Source of the DNA: Tupaia tana
Lineage: Eukaryota; Chordata; Mammalia; Scandentia; Tupaiidae
NCBI GenBank assembly: GCA_026018925.1
Contig: JAKSZU010000009.1
Location: 83,011,407 to 83,075,406 of the forward strand
DNA length: 64,000 nt
Reading direction: 5' to 3'
Part shown: positions 36,237 to 47,070 of the stretch, one piece after another
How positions within the stretch are numbered: position 1 is the stretch's first letter
Layout of the letters: each line of letters opens with the position of its first letter
Made by a program: the position numbers and the translations under genes
The notes under the pieces: generated by a model
What the model was told of the DNA's origin: nothing
Seen by the model: only the letters and a program-made list of their open reading frames with translations
The model's database searches: none

Positions 36237-36954
36237 AGCAGAGATATTTAATTCTTTTTAATACAATCTAAATGTTTATTTCTTTTGTTGCTAATTATTT
36301 TGGCTACAACTACAGGTAGGATGTTTAATAGAATAAAGCCTGGCATTTTTATCCTGTTGCTGACCATGGTGGGGGTGGGAGATGGGAAAAAGCTTTCACT
36401 TTTACATCATTGAATATGATGTTATCTATAGTTTCATCATAAATGCCTGTAATTATTTGTATAATGATTTGTTTTCCTCAAAGGTTCGTTCTGGAATTTG
36501 GTCTTAGTGAGCAGTGATTGGATGTCTCCCAAAAGTTCATGTGTTTGAACTTGGTTGTATTATAAAAATATTAAGTAAAAATTTAATCCCATTATGGTGT
36601 CTAAGTGGGGCTTTTGGGTGTGATGAAGTTAGACCAAGGCCCTCTGATTGAGTTCTGGTGTTTTTATAAGGAAAGGAAATGAGACAGGCAGAGCCATATG
36701 GATATATAGACCTCACTCAAAATTCTGCCTTCTTCCATTTTGTGATGTCTTTGGATTTTTGAGACATGAAAATTGTTAGTAAACTCTATTTCTTTATGAA
36801 CCACCCAGTCTCAGGTGTTTCTGTCAGCAATGTAGTGAAGAACTAAGACAGAAACTTACCAAAGTTGAGCAGGGTTACATTGCTACAGATATCTAAATAT
36901 ATGGAAATAACTTTGGAACTGGTAATGAGAAAGGGCTTAAAGAATTTTTAGAAG

Positions 36955-37208
36955 GGGCCACCAGGTTGCATAGTGGTAAAGGTGCTGGACTCCCAGATGA
37001 TTGATCACAGTTCGAGTCCCAGACCTGGCAGCTTGAAACAAACATTGAGCATGTGTGAATGTGTGCTTAAAATCTTGAGAGGAGAATGGAGAAGGAATTA
37101 CAATGTGGCCATCCCCAGTGAGGTATGATTTCTCACTTTCTTTCTCTCTTTCTCTGTCTCTCCAGTGAGCACATGGGCCCTATACCAAAAATCTCTCAAA
37201 AAAAATTT
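36955..37208 (+). mobile_element. tRNA-derived SINE, plus strand, older type
   Basis: Begins GGGGCCACCAGGTTGCATAG, with B box AGTTCGAGTCCC and tail CCCTATACCAAAAATCTCTC. Head sequence TAGTGGTAAAGGTGCTGGAC is closer to a plain tRNA than the GGCTATGTCGCTGGAC form of the young copies, so it looks like an earlier subfamily. Confidence 0.9.
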
Positions 37209-38282
37209 AAGGAGCAATCTAGGAAAAGCCTAAATTCTGGTGGAGGCTCCAAAGAACTGTTTAGAAATAACCTGGAACTCCTTAGAGAATTGATACACAG
37301 CTCTGACCATAATGCCGATAGAAATATGAACAGTGAAAGCTACTTTGAGGAGATTTAGAAGGGAAATGAGAAACAAGATGATTTAAAGACAGAATTGATA
37401 ATTAAAAGGGAAGCAGAGTGGAAAATTTTGGAATTTCCAGCTTCACCATCTAGCAAAGAATGAAAAGGTATGTTTGCCAGAGAAAGTGTGTTGAGAAGAG
37501 TGATTGTAAAAGAGATTACTACCACTGATAGAGGGGATCTAGGTGAAAATGGTCAGGATAATGACAGAAAAGCCCCGAGGATATTGACCTTGCCAATGCA
37601 AGCTCAGGGACCAAAGAGAGCAGAATGGTTTCAGAGTGCTGGCATAGGGAAGTTTGTTGCCCTAAACTGCCTTGGGACTCTGCTCTCTGCACCCTAGTGA
37701 GGCATTCCTCAGACCCAGGTGTATTTCCTTTTTTTCCCCCCATATTCAGTATTTTTATTTAATTTTCTATGTGTAAAATTATATACCTCTCTCACCCTTT
37801 CCTTTAACTTAGTGTGACAATTTTTCATAATAAACTACTTAAAGAGAAGCTTTGGTCAAGAATGGAATGAAATTGCAAAAAAAAAAAGGAAGCATAGATG
37901 CTTTTAAAAAAATTTTGCTGATTATGTTCAAACAAATAAACAGTATTTGCACAACTTGTTCTCTTAGTATTTCCTTGAGGGTGGCTTTCCTCATCATCAT
38001 GCAAATGTCAGTCAGCTGGTTTGTCATGCTGGACTGGGAAGGCTCACTCAGCTTTGCATTATCTAGGGGCCCTGAAGAGAAGACTCTAATGTCTTGAAAT
38101 TCCAGATTGTCATGGCTCCATCAATGCCATCAATACCACAAAATTTGTGATAGTATTGCTTGTCCATCTCATAAATAGACACTTGAGTGATGCTATTCTG
38201 ATGCAGTGTCTCCAAGTCTGTATTACGGTTTTCAGTTGTAGCCCTATTGTTCATACTGCAGAAGCATTCCATGGCAGATATG

Positions 38283-38567
38283 TTGTGTTTGTGGGGCAGA
38301 CTGCACTGCCTATGTCTGGAGTTAGAAATATGATGTCTGGAAGTCAGCCCTAGTGATCCTGAGAGTTAATCGCTCAGTCACTTTTGTGAAGTGGTCCCCT
38401 CTAGAGAACAAATTTGCTGTGGGAAGTGCATCATGACTCATTTCTCTTTGCTACTTTGAATCTGAAAATGACTGGTGGATAAGCACATTGAAAAGCTGAT
38501 TTGCAGGGATCAGAAGATGGTATAATGGTTATGTCACTGGATTCCCATGTAGTCGACTATGCTACGT
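38283..38567 (+). repeat. Inverted duplicate of an ARPC1A-SINE junction
   Basis: On the plus strand this reads ARPC1A sense (GCCTATGTCTGGAGTTAGAA, GTGAAGTGGTCCCCTCTAGA) and then the first 55-60 bases of a SINE head. The same ARPC1A stretch joined to the same SINE head occurs in the opposite orientation at about 39495-39755. It separates codons of the pseudogene that should be adjacent. Confidence 0.8.
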
Positions 38568-38935
38568 AGGGTACATTTGCTCTGTTTTGGAATGTCTAGC
38601 TTGGAGACAAATGTCAAGCAACAATAGTCATCATAAATAAAGAACACTGGGCAGCAGTTGTGGCCAGCAGCTACCACCTACTCTCCGAGACAAACAAAAT
38701 ACTCAGAAATGGGAGGAACTCTTGTTTTCAGAGTTGCACTCTGAAGACTTTGTGAGGCAGCTGCAATAGACACGGAACTGTTGTGGCTGACCCAGACCAA
38801 GAGGTTCCCACTGGCAGCAAAACTGACCCTGTGGACCCAGCCATTAGTGACACTGCAACTGCCACTTCCACCAAACTCTGATATCACCTCACCAAAAGGC
38901 AGCTGCCCCAGGACATGCTGGCTGGCTTTTCATAC

Positions 38936-39176
38936 ACTTTTTTGCTATAGGGAGAATACACTTACTGGAGAGACAGGGACATACAGAAAGCAAGAAGTCA
39001 CCTCCCAGGGAGGATGCCCAGGTGGAAATCCCTTCTCCTTCATTCTTGCCTACGGGTTTTGGGCATCCATGCAAATGTTCCTAGTGTGTGTTTTAAGCCT
39101 CCGTTTTCAGGACTCGAACCACAGTTAACTACATGGGAGTCCAGGGACAAAACCACTATAATTTGCTGATCCACTC
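38936..39176 (-). mobile_element. tRNA-derived SINE, minus strand, in ARPC1A pseudogene
   Basis: TTTTGCTATAGGGAGAATAC opens it; GGACTCGAACCACAGTTAAC and CATGGGAGTCCAGGGAC mark the tRNA head. ARPC1A coding text resumes on each side (GCCAGCATGTCCTGGGGCAG on the minus strand; the LDWHPNNVL region beyond 39180). Confidence 0.88.
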
Positions 39177-39312
39177 ATCCACTTCTTCAATGTAGGCAGA
39201 AAATACTCTGCATTTGAACTCTCATGATCCTACTGCCAGCAAAACATTGTTAGGATGCCAATCCAACCTGAGTGCTGTAAAGTGAATGATTTTTTTTTTC
39301 TTTTGCAAGAGA

Positions 39313-39556
39313 GAGATTTTTTTGCTATAGGGTGTGTGTGCTCCTCACTGGAAAGACAGAGAGATAGAAAGTGAGTTATTACCCCCCAGAAGGGCTAACC
39401 ACACTGCAATCCTTTCTCCTCCATTCTCCTCTCGGGATCTTGGTCATGCATGCATACATGCCTGGTATGAGTTTTAAGTGATTGAGTCTAGGAGTTGAAA
39501 TGTAGTCGACTATGTGGGAATCCAGCAACATAATTACTACACCAGCTGCTGGTCCC
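39313..39556 (-). mobile_element. tRNA-derived SINE, minus strand, in ARPC1A pseudogene
   Basis: TTTTGCTATAGGGTGTGTG to CACCAGCTGCTGGTCCC. Its head end abuts ARPC1A text at 39557, and this junction is the one copied in inverted form at 38283-38567. Confidence 0.9.
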
Positions 39557-40239
39557 TACAGATTGGCTTTGCAATGTTCTTACCTGCCAGTCATTTTCAG
39601 ACTTGAAGTGGCAAAGAGAAATGAGTCGTGATCCACTTCCCATGGCAAATTTGTTCTATAGAGGGGACCACTTCACAAAAGTGACTGTGTGATTAACTCT
39701 CAGGATCACTAGGGCTGACTTCCAGACACCATCTTTCTAACTCCAGACATAGGCAGTGTAGTCTGCCACACAAGTGAGGATGTGATGCTCTTGGGAGCTC
39801 AGTGAAGTGTCCGTTGTGCTCTTTGAGCTCATGAGCTTTCACCCAGTGGCCCCTAATCTTCTTACAGATGTGCACTTTATGATTATTGGGGATAAGGGCA
39901 ATCTGGGTACCATCCCTGTTCCAAGCATGACAGGTATTGACTCTAGTAAAAACTGATGAAGGAACATTATTCTTAGTGTTTCAAAGGACAGAAAGTTGGG
40001 ATAGGGGCAGTCCAGACGGAGTTGGAGCAGAGAATTCAGGGACTCTAGCCAATTGACATAAACAGGTTCCAGTGGGCAAAGGTGACAGATCAAAACCCAA
40101 ATCCTCCAACTGTATTTCAAGCAGCCCCAGGTGGAGTTCTAACTGCCATTAAGGCCGTTCTGCCCTTTTCTCTAAAACATGAAAGGGGCAGATGCTGGCA
40201 GCAGACACTTTATGGTAATTTTTCAAGGTTGTATTTTTT

Positions 40240-40500
40240 TTAGACTTTTTTTTTTTTTGCTATAGAGCTCAAGCACTTGCTGAAGAGACAGAGACATAAG
40301 CAGCAAAAAAACCACCCCACCCCCAAGGGCTGATGGCCATGCTGAAATCTCTTCTCTTCCTTTCTACTCTCACGATTTTGGTCATAAATGCAGACATGAC
40401 CCATGTGAGCCTCAAGTCACCAGGTTTGGGACTCAAAACGGTGGTTGACCAAGTGGGAGTCTAGCACCTTAATCACTGCACCACCTGCTGGGCCCCCCCC
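40240..40500 (-). mobile_element. tRNA-derived SINE, minus strand, in MaLR
   Basis: TTTTTGCTATAGAGCTCAAG to CACCACCTGCTGGGCCCC, followed by a C run. A diverged, older copy. Confidence 0.88.
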
Positions 40501-41508
40501 CCAGGCTTGCAGAATTTAAGACCATGAAGATCTCCAGTGGGAATTCAAAGAATGCATTAAAAAGCCTGGGAATTTAGACAGAGAGAACTGACAAGAAATG
40601 AACTACAGCAGAGAATTTTCATTGGAGTAAGGTCAGGTAAAAATGTGGATCAGAGCATAAAGTACCCATTAGGAGGTCTATGCCTATGTAGAGGAGTTGC
40701 CCTTGGGATTTCACAGCTGTGGAAATATCAGCATGCAGTATCAACCAGAAGAAACTGCAGGCATGAGTCTCCAGATGGAGAGAGCTGAAGCACGGACAAG
40801 GCTAGCAAGGCTGAAAAGACAGAACTGCTTGATGGGACCCAACCTTCTCAGCAGGTCCAGGATAAGACATAAGAAGTTTCGAGATTGAATGTCTTCCCAC
40901 ATGGGTTTCAGATTTGCTTGGGTCTATTATTCTTTTCTTCTTGTAGAATGGAAATTACCACCCTGTGCCTATCCCATGACTATAATTCAAGGGTATATAA
41001 TTTGCTTCAAATCCATAGGCTCACATCTGGAAGGCATTTGTCTTCTGTCTCAGATGAAACTTCCGACTTTGGATTTTGTGTTAGAATGACTTGACACTTC
41101 TGGGAGCATTGTGGTAATTTTATATGGTAGAAAGATGTGACCCCTAGAACCAGAAGCAGAATTCTGTGGTTAGGATAATAGTTTGTACCCCAAAGGTTCA
41201 AGTTTTACAATTTAATTTTAGTGAGTAGTGATCGTATGTTTCTCCAAAATTCATGTATTACAACTTGGTTGTATTGTAAAAGTGTTAAATGAAACTTTAT
41301 TCATGATGTCCCGGGTTGGGGCCTTTGGGTGTGATGAATCTTTAGAGTCGGACCCATGATTGTGTTTATAAGGAAAGAAAATGAGGCAGGCTAAGCCATG
41401 TGGATATAGGACCTTCTCACTCTGCTCAAGTTCTGTCTTCTACTATGTCATGATGCCTTTGGACTTCCTAGCCAACAGAATTGTGAGTTAATAAACCTTA
41501 ATTTCTTT

Positions 41509-41775
41509 CTTTCTTTTTTTTTTTGAGAGGTTTTTGCTATAGGGCGCGTGTGCTCACCAGAAGGACAGAGAGAGACAGAGAGACAGAAAGTGAGAAATCA
41601 CCCCTCTAGGGGGGATGGCCACACCACAATCCCTTCTCTTCTATTCTCTTCTTGGGATCTTGGACATGCATGCATATGTGTCTGTCGTGAGTTTAAGCCA
41701 CCGGGTCCAGGACTCGAAATGAGGTCAACTACATGGGAGTCTAGTGACATAGCCATTACACCAGCTGCTGGTCCC
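41509..41775 (-). mobile_element. tRNA-derived SINE, minus strand, in MaLR 3' LTR
   Basis: Complete, with a perfect 16-bp target repeat AAACCTTAATTTCTTT at 41493-41508 and 41776-41791. Confidence 0.96.
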
Positions 41776-42414
41776 AAACCTTAATTTCTTTAAAAATCAC
41801 CAGGTCTCATACATTTCTGTTAACAATACAAAAACAGACTGAGACAATGCCCTTTTCTACTTTGAGGGAGTTTCAGTTTATTCCTAATTTCTTCAGTGTT
41901 CTTTGTTTTTTTTAATTATGAAAAAGTATTTTATTTTTTGATCATATTATTTTTTTGTAGCAATTGAAATGATCATGTGCTTATTTCTGAAAGCTTCATT
42001 ACCATATGATTTATCTTTGCATGTTGAAACAACATCTCATTTCGAGGATAAATTCAATTTGGTCGTCATATGTACATTTTTAGAACTATTGCTAGATTGG
42101 GTTTGGTAGTGTTTTTTTGAGGATTTTGGTGTCTACATTCATAATAGACACTGGTCTGTAATTTTTATTCATGTGATGTTATTGTCTGATTTTTGCCTCA
42201 AGATAAAGATGACTTTATGGAATGAGTTGATGTTTCTTCCTTTTCTATTTTTCTGGAAGAGTTTGAGATTAATTAATATTAATTATTCTTTAAATGTTTG
42301 GGAGAATTCATCAGTCAAGCCCAATAGCTTTTCTTTGGGAAGTTAATGGTTGTTGAGTCAGTCTTTTTATTTGGTATAGGTCTATTCAGGCTTCCTATTT
42401 CTTCTTCCTACTTT

Positions 42415-42904
42415 TTAAAATTTTCTTTCTCCCTCTTTCTCCCCTCTTTCCTCTATTCTCTCTCTCCTCTACCTGAACTCTCCATTTCTTCATTTTGACA
42501 GTGACTAACACAGTTTTGCCATGTTGCAATCTTTCTGTGAGACTTTAAACTAACCAGTATCGTGGGTTTATTTGTAGGCCTTTCAATATGGCTTCAATAG
42601 TGTGCAGTGATGCCCTACCATCTGTGCCAACATGGCTAGGCCTCTTTCCTTTGCCTCATCTGCCTCCTCTGACCCCTCTACTCCTCACCTTCACCTTTCT
42701 CTCCTTCTCTTCCTTCCTTTTGTGATAGAGTGTGGACACACATATAAGAAAAAAGAAAATAACAGAAAAAGAGAGAGAGAAAAGCACACCTCAGCAAGGC
42801 CTCATTGCACCATGATTTCATTTCCCCAGCCCTCTAAACTGCTCAAGATTTTAGGGGGCTGTGCAGGTTGACCCAGGTATCAGGACCCATAGTCAGCCAT
42901 CTGA
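42415..42904. other. Unclassified insert in ancient L1
   Basis: A CT-rich stretch, sequence I cannot assign, and then a GA-rich piece at about 42720-42850 (GAAAAAGAGAGAGAGAAAAG, GCAAGGCCTCATTGCACC) that may be another decayed SINE on the minus strand. It has no counterpart in L1 order. Confidence 0.35.
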
Positions 42905-43440
42905 CTTTTTTTTTCAAATTGCTTTTATTATACAGTTGAAATGTTTATAAAAATATTAGTCAATATTCACACAAAGTCAAGAATATACACTGATAAAGAA
43001 ATACATCGAGTAAGAATCATTATTTAGTATATAAACAAACTGGGGTTTGGGCAGGAAAACACAGTATCAGTTATGTTATTGTTTTAAAATAGCCTTCCAC
43101 CAACATTCACTATTTCCTAATTTAAATTGTGTTAGAAAGATTACATCTATGGCGAGATTCAAATGCCATTGGAAGCCATGCACAAAAAAATGGATTTTTA
43201 GCTGTATCCCGAGATTTAGTTTTGGCATATTGTAAGTATCAGGTTTTCCTATTCGATTTCTGGGAAAAAACGGAACATACAGTTTTTTGTTTTGTTTTTG
43301 ACATTTTTACAGACACAATTCTATAATGATAGATACCCTAATACTATTGAGTCATGGAAAGTCATGATATATTTTTCTATGTTTTTCAATGCAAAAATGC
43401 ATCATGACTTTTACAATGACCCAATGTAACATATTTGTCT
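42905..43440 (-). pseudogene. Possible retrocopied 3' UTR, source unknown
   Basis: Read on the minus strand, the sequence ends TATAATAAAAGCAATTTGAA followed by a run of A: a canonical AATAAA with a cleavage-like spacing and a tail. The 530 bp before it have no long frame and do not match L1 or SINE, so a 5'-truncated processed copy of some mRNA 3' UTR is likely. No target repeat was found. Confidence 0.45.
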
Positions 43441-46400
43441 CATATATGTGGGAAAGTACAATCTTAGTTTTGTTTTGTATATCTATTTATTTATAGTTTT
43501 TTCCATGATTACACAGGGATTACATAGTTTTTTCTCTTGATGTGTCTAGTTAAGGTTTTATAAATTTTGTTATTATTTTCAAAGAACCAACTTTCATTTT
43601 CATTGACATTCTCTGTTGTTTTTCTATTTTATATTTCATTTATCTACAGTCTAATCTTTATCATTCTCTCCCTTCTTCTAGCATGAACTTCAGCTTGTTC
43701 TTTTACTAGTTCCTTAAGTTGTATAATTATGTTGCTCTTTGGATATTCTTTATTTTCTTTTCTTTTCCTTTTTTTAAGGTTCTAATGATTTTTTTATTTT
43801 ATTATTTTATTATTAGTTGTACAATAAATTGCTATACATCATTTAGATTGTGAAGAGATTTTACCCAGCATGATTTACCCCTCAGTCCAGCCCAGTTGAG
43901 ACTATTATACACATCCTCATCAACAGATAATAAACCTTATCTGTGTACCACAAGTGTCTCACCTCTCCATTTTCCCCCAAATTTATTTTCCTATTCTCTG
44001 CCCCTCCCAAACTCTTTCCAATTTGTCTCTAGTGTCCATTACAATTTTTTAATTTCATTTTCTTTTATATATTCAATCACATAGCATTACAATTTTTAAT
44101 ACTTTAATATTCTCCAGTCTTTAAGTCTCTACCATGGAGTGATGTAATCCCATCTGTCCATTTTTGGGATTATCGCCTGTGCTTTGAGGGTCTTGCTAAA
44201 GAAGTCTTTGCCTACCCCAATGTCTCCCAGAGTTTCTGCAGTATTTTTCATCAGTAGTTTTATAGTTTGTGGTCTTAGGTTTAGATCTTTGATGTATTTT
44301 GAGTTGATTTTTGTTAATGGTGATAGATACGGGTTCAGATTCATCTTTCTGCAGGTGGATACCCAGTTTTTCTAACACCGTTTGCTAAAGATGTTTCCCT
44401 TTTCCCACTGGATTGATTGGTACCCTTTGTAAAAGAGGAGTTGGCTGTATATTTGGGGTTTATTTCTGGAGTCTCTACGGTGTTCCATTGGTCCTCATGT
44501 CTAGTTTTGTGCCAATACCATGCTGTTTTGATGATCACAGCCTTGTAATGTATTTTGAGGTCAGGAAGTGAGATACCACCTTCCAATCTTCTTGCACAGG
44601 ATGGCTTTAGTAAAACGGTATCTTTTATGATTCCAGACAAATTCTGTGATTGTCTTTTCTAGATCTGTGAAGAACGTCTCTTGTAATTTTATAGTGATGG
44701 CATTAAACATGTATATTAATTTGGGTAGGATTGCCATTTTGATTATATTGATTCTGACAATTGAGGAACATGGGATGTCCTTCCACTTTTTGGTGTCCTT
44801 TTCAATTTCTTCTTTAAGGGTTTTATAGTTTTCCTTGTAGAGGTCTTTTTCCTTGTTTAGTTTTATTTCTAAGTATCTTATACTTCTTGTTGCTATGGTA
44901 AATGGAATTACATTCTTCAGGTCTGTCTCTGTCTGCATGTTGTTTGTATATAGAAATGCTATAAATGTATGTAAGTTAATTTTGTATCCTGCTACTTTAC
45001 TGTATGAATTTATTGAAGTTTTTTTCATGGATATTATTGGGTCTTCTATATATACAATCATGTCATCTGCAAGCAGAGATAATTTCAGCTCTTCTTTCCT
45101 TTTTGGAATGCCTTTTATTTCTTTCTCTTGTCTGATTACATTGGCTCGAACTTCCAGTACTATATTGCATAGGAGCGGAGAAAGTGGGCAGTCTTGTCTT
45201 GTACCCATCTTTAGTGGAAATGCTTTCAGCTTTTCCCCATTCAGTATAATGTTATCTGTAGGTTTTTCATAAATGGCTTTCATTATGCTGAGAAATGGTC
45301 CTTCTATGCCAATTTCACTGAGAATCTTGATCATAAAGCCATGTTGCATTTTGTCCAATGCTTTTTATGCATCAGTTGAAATGGTCATATGGTTTTTATC
45401 TTTCTTTCTGTTTATATGATTTATTACATTTATGGCTTTGCCTGTGTTAAACCACCCTTGAATCCTTGGAATAAAGCCTACCTGGTCATGATGAATTAAC
45501 CTTTATATGTTGTTGGATATGGTTAGCAAGTATCTTGTTGACAATTTTTGCATCTATATTTATCAGAGTTATAGGTCTGTAGTTTTCCTTTCTTTGTCAT
45601 ATCCTTCTCCATTTGGGGAATGAGGGTAATGGAGGCTTCATAGAATGAATTTGGAAGGGTTCCTTCCTTTTGATCTCTAGAAACAGTGTGAATACGATGA
45701 GGGTTACCTCTTCTTTAAAAGTTTTGTAAAATTCAGCAGTGAAGCCATTGGGGCCTGGACTTTTCTTTTTTGAGAGGTTATTACTGATTCAATATAATAG
45801 CTTGTTATAGATCTATTCAGGCTTTCTATGTCCTCCTGAGTCAATCTTTGTAGATTATATGTGTCTAGGAATTTATCTATCTCATCCAGGCTTTTTCTTC
45901 TTTGTTGGCATATAGTCTCTCATAGTATCCTCTAATGATGTTTTGCATTTATGTTATGTCTGTTGTAGTGTTGCCTGATTCATTGTGAATTTGACTGATC
46001 TGGTTCCTTTCTTTCTTCTTCTTAATTAGTCTGGCTAATAGTGTGTCAATCTTGTTTATCTTTTCAAAGAATCAGCTTTTGCTTTAATTTATTTTATGAA
46101 TAGTTTGCTTATTTTCTGTTTCATTTATTTCTGCTTGAATCTTTATTATTTCTTTTCTTTTGGCATTTTTTGGATTCTTTTGTTGTTCTTTTTCCAATTC
46201 CTTGAGGCATGATGTTAGATTGTCCTTTTGCCATCTTTCTGTCTTTTTCTTGCGTGTACTAATTGCTATGAACTTCCCTATTATGATTGCTTTTGCAGTA
46301 TCAAATAGATTATGGAAACTTGTGTATTCATTATCATTAGTTTTCATGAATCTTTTGATTTCCGTATTAATCTCTGCAGTAGTCATGTAGTCATGCAGAA

Positions 46401-46977
46401 GTAGGTTATTTAGTTTCCATGTATTTCTGTATTTTTTAGGGCTTTTCCTGAGATTATTATCGAGTTTAATTCCATCATGGTCAGAAAAGATGCTGGATAT
46501 AATTTCTATGCCTTTGAATCTGTAAAGGATGGTTTTGTGCCCTATGGTGATCAATCTTTGAGAAGGTACCATGCAGGGCTGAGAAAAAAGTATATTTTGT
46601 GTTTTTTGGGTGGAAAGTTCTATAGATGTCTATTAAGTCCATCTGTTTTATGGTATCATTTAGGTCCTGAATCTCGTTGCTTATTTTTATCTTGTTGACC
46701 TGTGTAAAGGAGATAATGGGGTGGTGAGATCTCCAACAACTATAGTGTTACAATCTATCTCTCCTTTTAGATCTAGCAGTCTTTTCTTTACATATTTGGG
46801 TACTCTTGAGTTTGATGCATACATATTTATAACTGTTATATCTTCTTGGTGAATTAGCTCCTTTACTACTATATAATGCCCTTTTTTGTCTTTTCTTATG
46901 GGTTTTGTCTTAAGGCCTATTTTGTCTGAAATCAGTATAGCGACTCCCATTCTTTTTTGGTTTCCATTTGCATGGAA

Positions 46978-47070
46978 TACCCTTTTCCAGCCCTTTACCT
47001 TTAGTCTATGTATGTCTTTATCCATGATAAAGACATACATAGACTAAAGGTAAAGGGCTGGAAAAGGGTA
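46978..47070. repeat. Perfect inverted repeat, 45-bp arms, 3-nt loop
   Basis: The left arm 46978-47022 begins TACCCTTTTCCAGCCC and ends GTCTTTATC. CAT is the loop. The right arm 47026-47070 is its exact complement, ending GCTGGAAAAGGGTA. In L1 A and B the left arm is normal L1 sequence and is followed by about 14 bases that here are replaced by the right arm, so the right arm is an inverted copy of the left. Confidence 0.97.

Larger units (their letters stand above)
35309..36480 (-). mobile_element. Ancient L1, RT region (piece 2 of 5)
   Basis: TTACAGGGATTGGATTGAAT, TGGGAGTATTGCCATCATCA and CTAACTTTTTTCAGCAATTT continue piece 1. After the LTR at 35495-35845 it resumes at TTTCTTAATATTTTATTC and goes on to TCATTGAATATGATGTTATC. 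The order is colinear with mammalian L1 ORF2. Confidence 0.7.
37728..40105 (-). pseudogene. ARPC1A: ARPC1A processed pseudogene
   Basis: An intronless, broken copy of the gene for a WD-repeat subunit of the Arp2/3 actin-nucleating complex. From the 5' side on the minus strand: FLHQFLLES at about 39973-39945, [16 protein letters not shown] at 39875-39780, VILRIN text at about 39690, WVHRVSFAASGNLLVWVSHN at 38887-38780, and the C-terminus LETLHQNSITQVSIYEMDKQ and DGAMTIWNFKTLESSLQG at 38272-38063. The ending fits ARPC1A rather than ARPC1B. A 3' UTR runs to an AATAAA signal (minus strand, 37754-37759) and a short A tail at 37728-37736. Frameshifts and stops are spread through it. Two SINEs (38936, 39313) and an inverted duplicate segment (38283-38567) interrupt it. 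The 5' limit is uncertain; TGTATTTC near 37720 and 40096 may be the target repeat. Confidence 0.88.
36490..41848 (+). mobile_element. MaLR element with both LTRs
   Basis: A 5' LTR (about 36490-36853), an internal region (36854-37727 resuming about 40106-41190) and a 3' LTR (about 41195-41848) lie in order on the plus strand. Both LTRs share GGATGTCTCC-like, TTTATAAGGAAAG and CCTAGCC/GAGACATG...AATAAA-type landmarks and end near AGACTGAGACA / GAACTAAGACA. The internal words GGAACTGGTAATGAGAAAGG and GACCATAATGCCGATAGAAA match MaLR internal sequence. It is an old fossil of the ERVL-MaLR group, broken throughout, with no long frame. It is opened by the ARPC1A retrocopy and by SINEs at 36955, 40240 and 41509. 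It lies within the ancient L1. Confidence 0.75.
41860..43752 (-). mobile_element. Ancient L1, RT N-terminus and linker (piece 3 of 5)
   Basis: AGCAATTGAAATGATCATGT, GTCTACATTCATAATAGAC, CTGGTCTGTAATTTTTATTC and GGTATAGGTCTATTCAGGCT continue piece 2. After an insertion-rich stretch at 42415-43440 it resumes at AAAGAACCAACTTTCATTTT and TTTCATTTATCTACAGTCTA, the linker between endonuclease and RT. Confidence 0.72.

Noticed and set aside
37852-38097. Plus-strand frame as a small gene
   Set aside because: It is antisense to the 3' UTR and 3' end of the ARPC1A pseudogene.
38509-38567. Independent truncated SINE insertion
   Set aside because: It is continuous with the inverted ARPC1A segment and matches the SINE head joined to the same ARPC1A stretch at 39495-39556, so it came with the duplication.
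44561-45358. 265-codon frame as a host reverse transcriptase-like gene
   Set aside because: It is the RT region of L1 E, with L1 flanks in order and no start-stop structure of its own.
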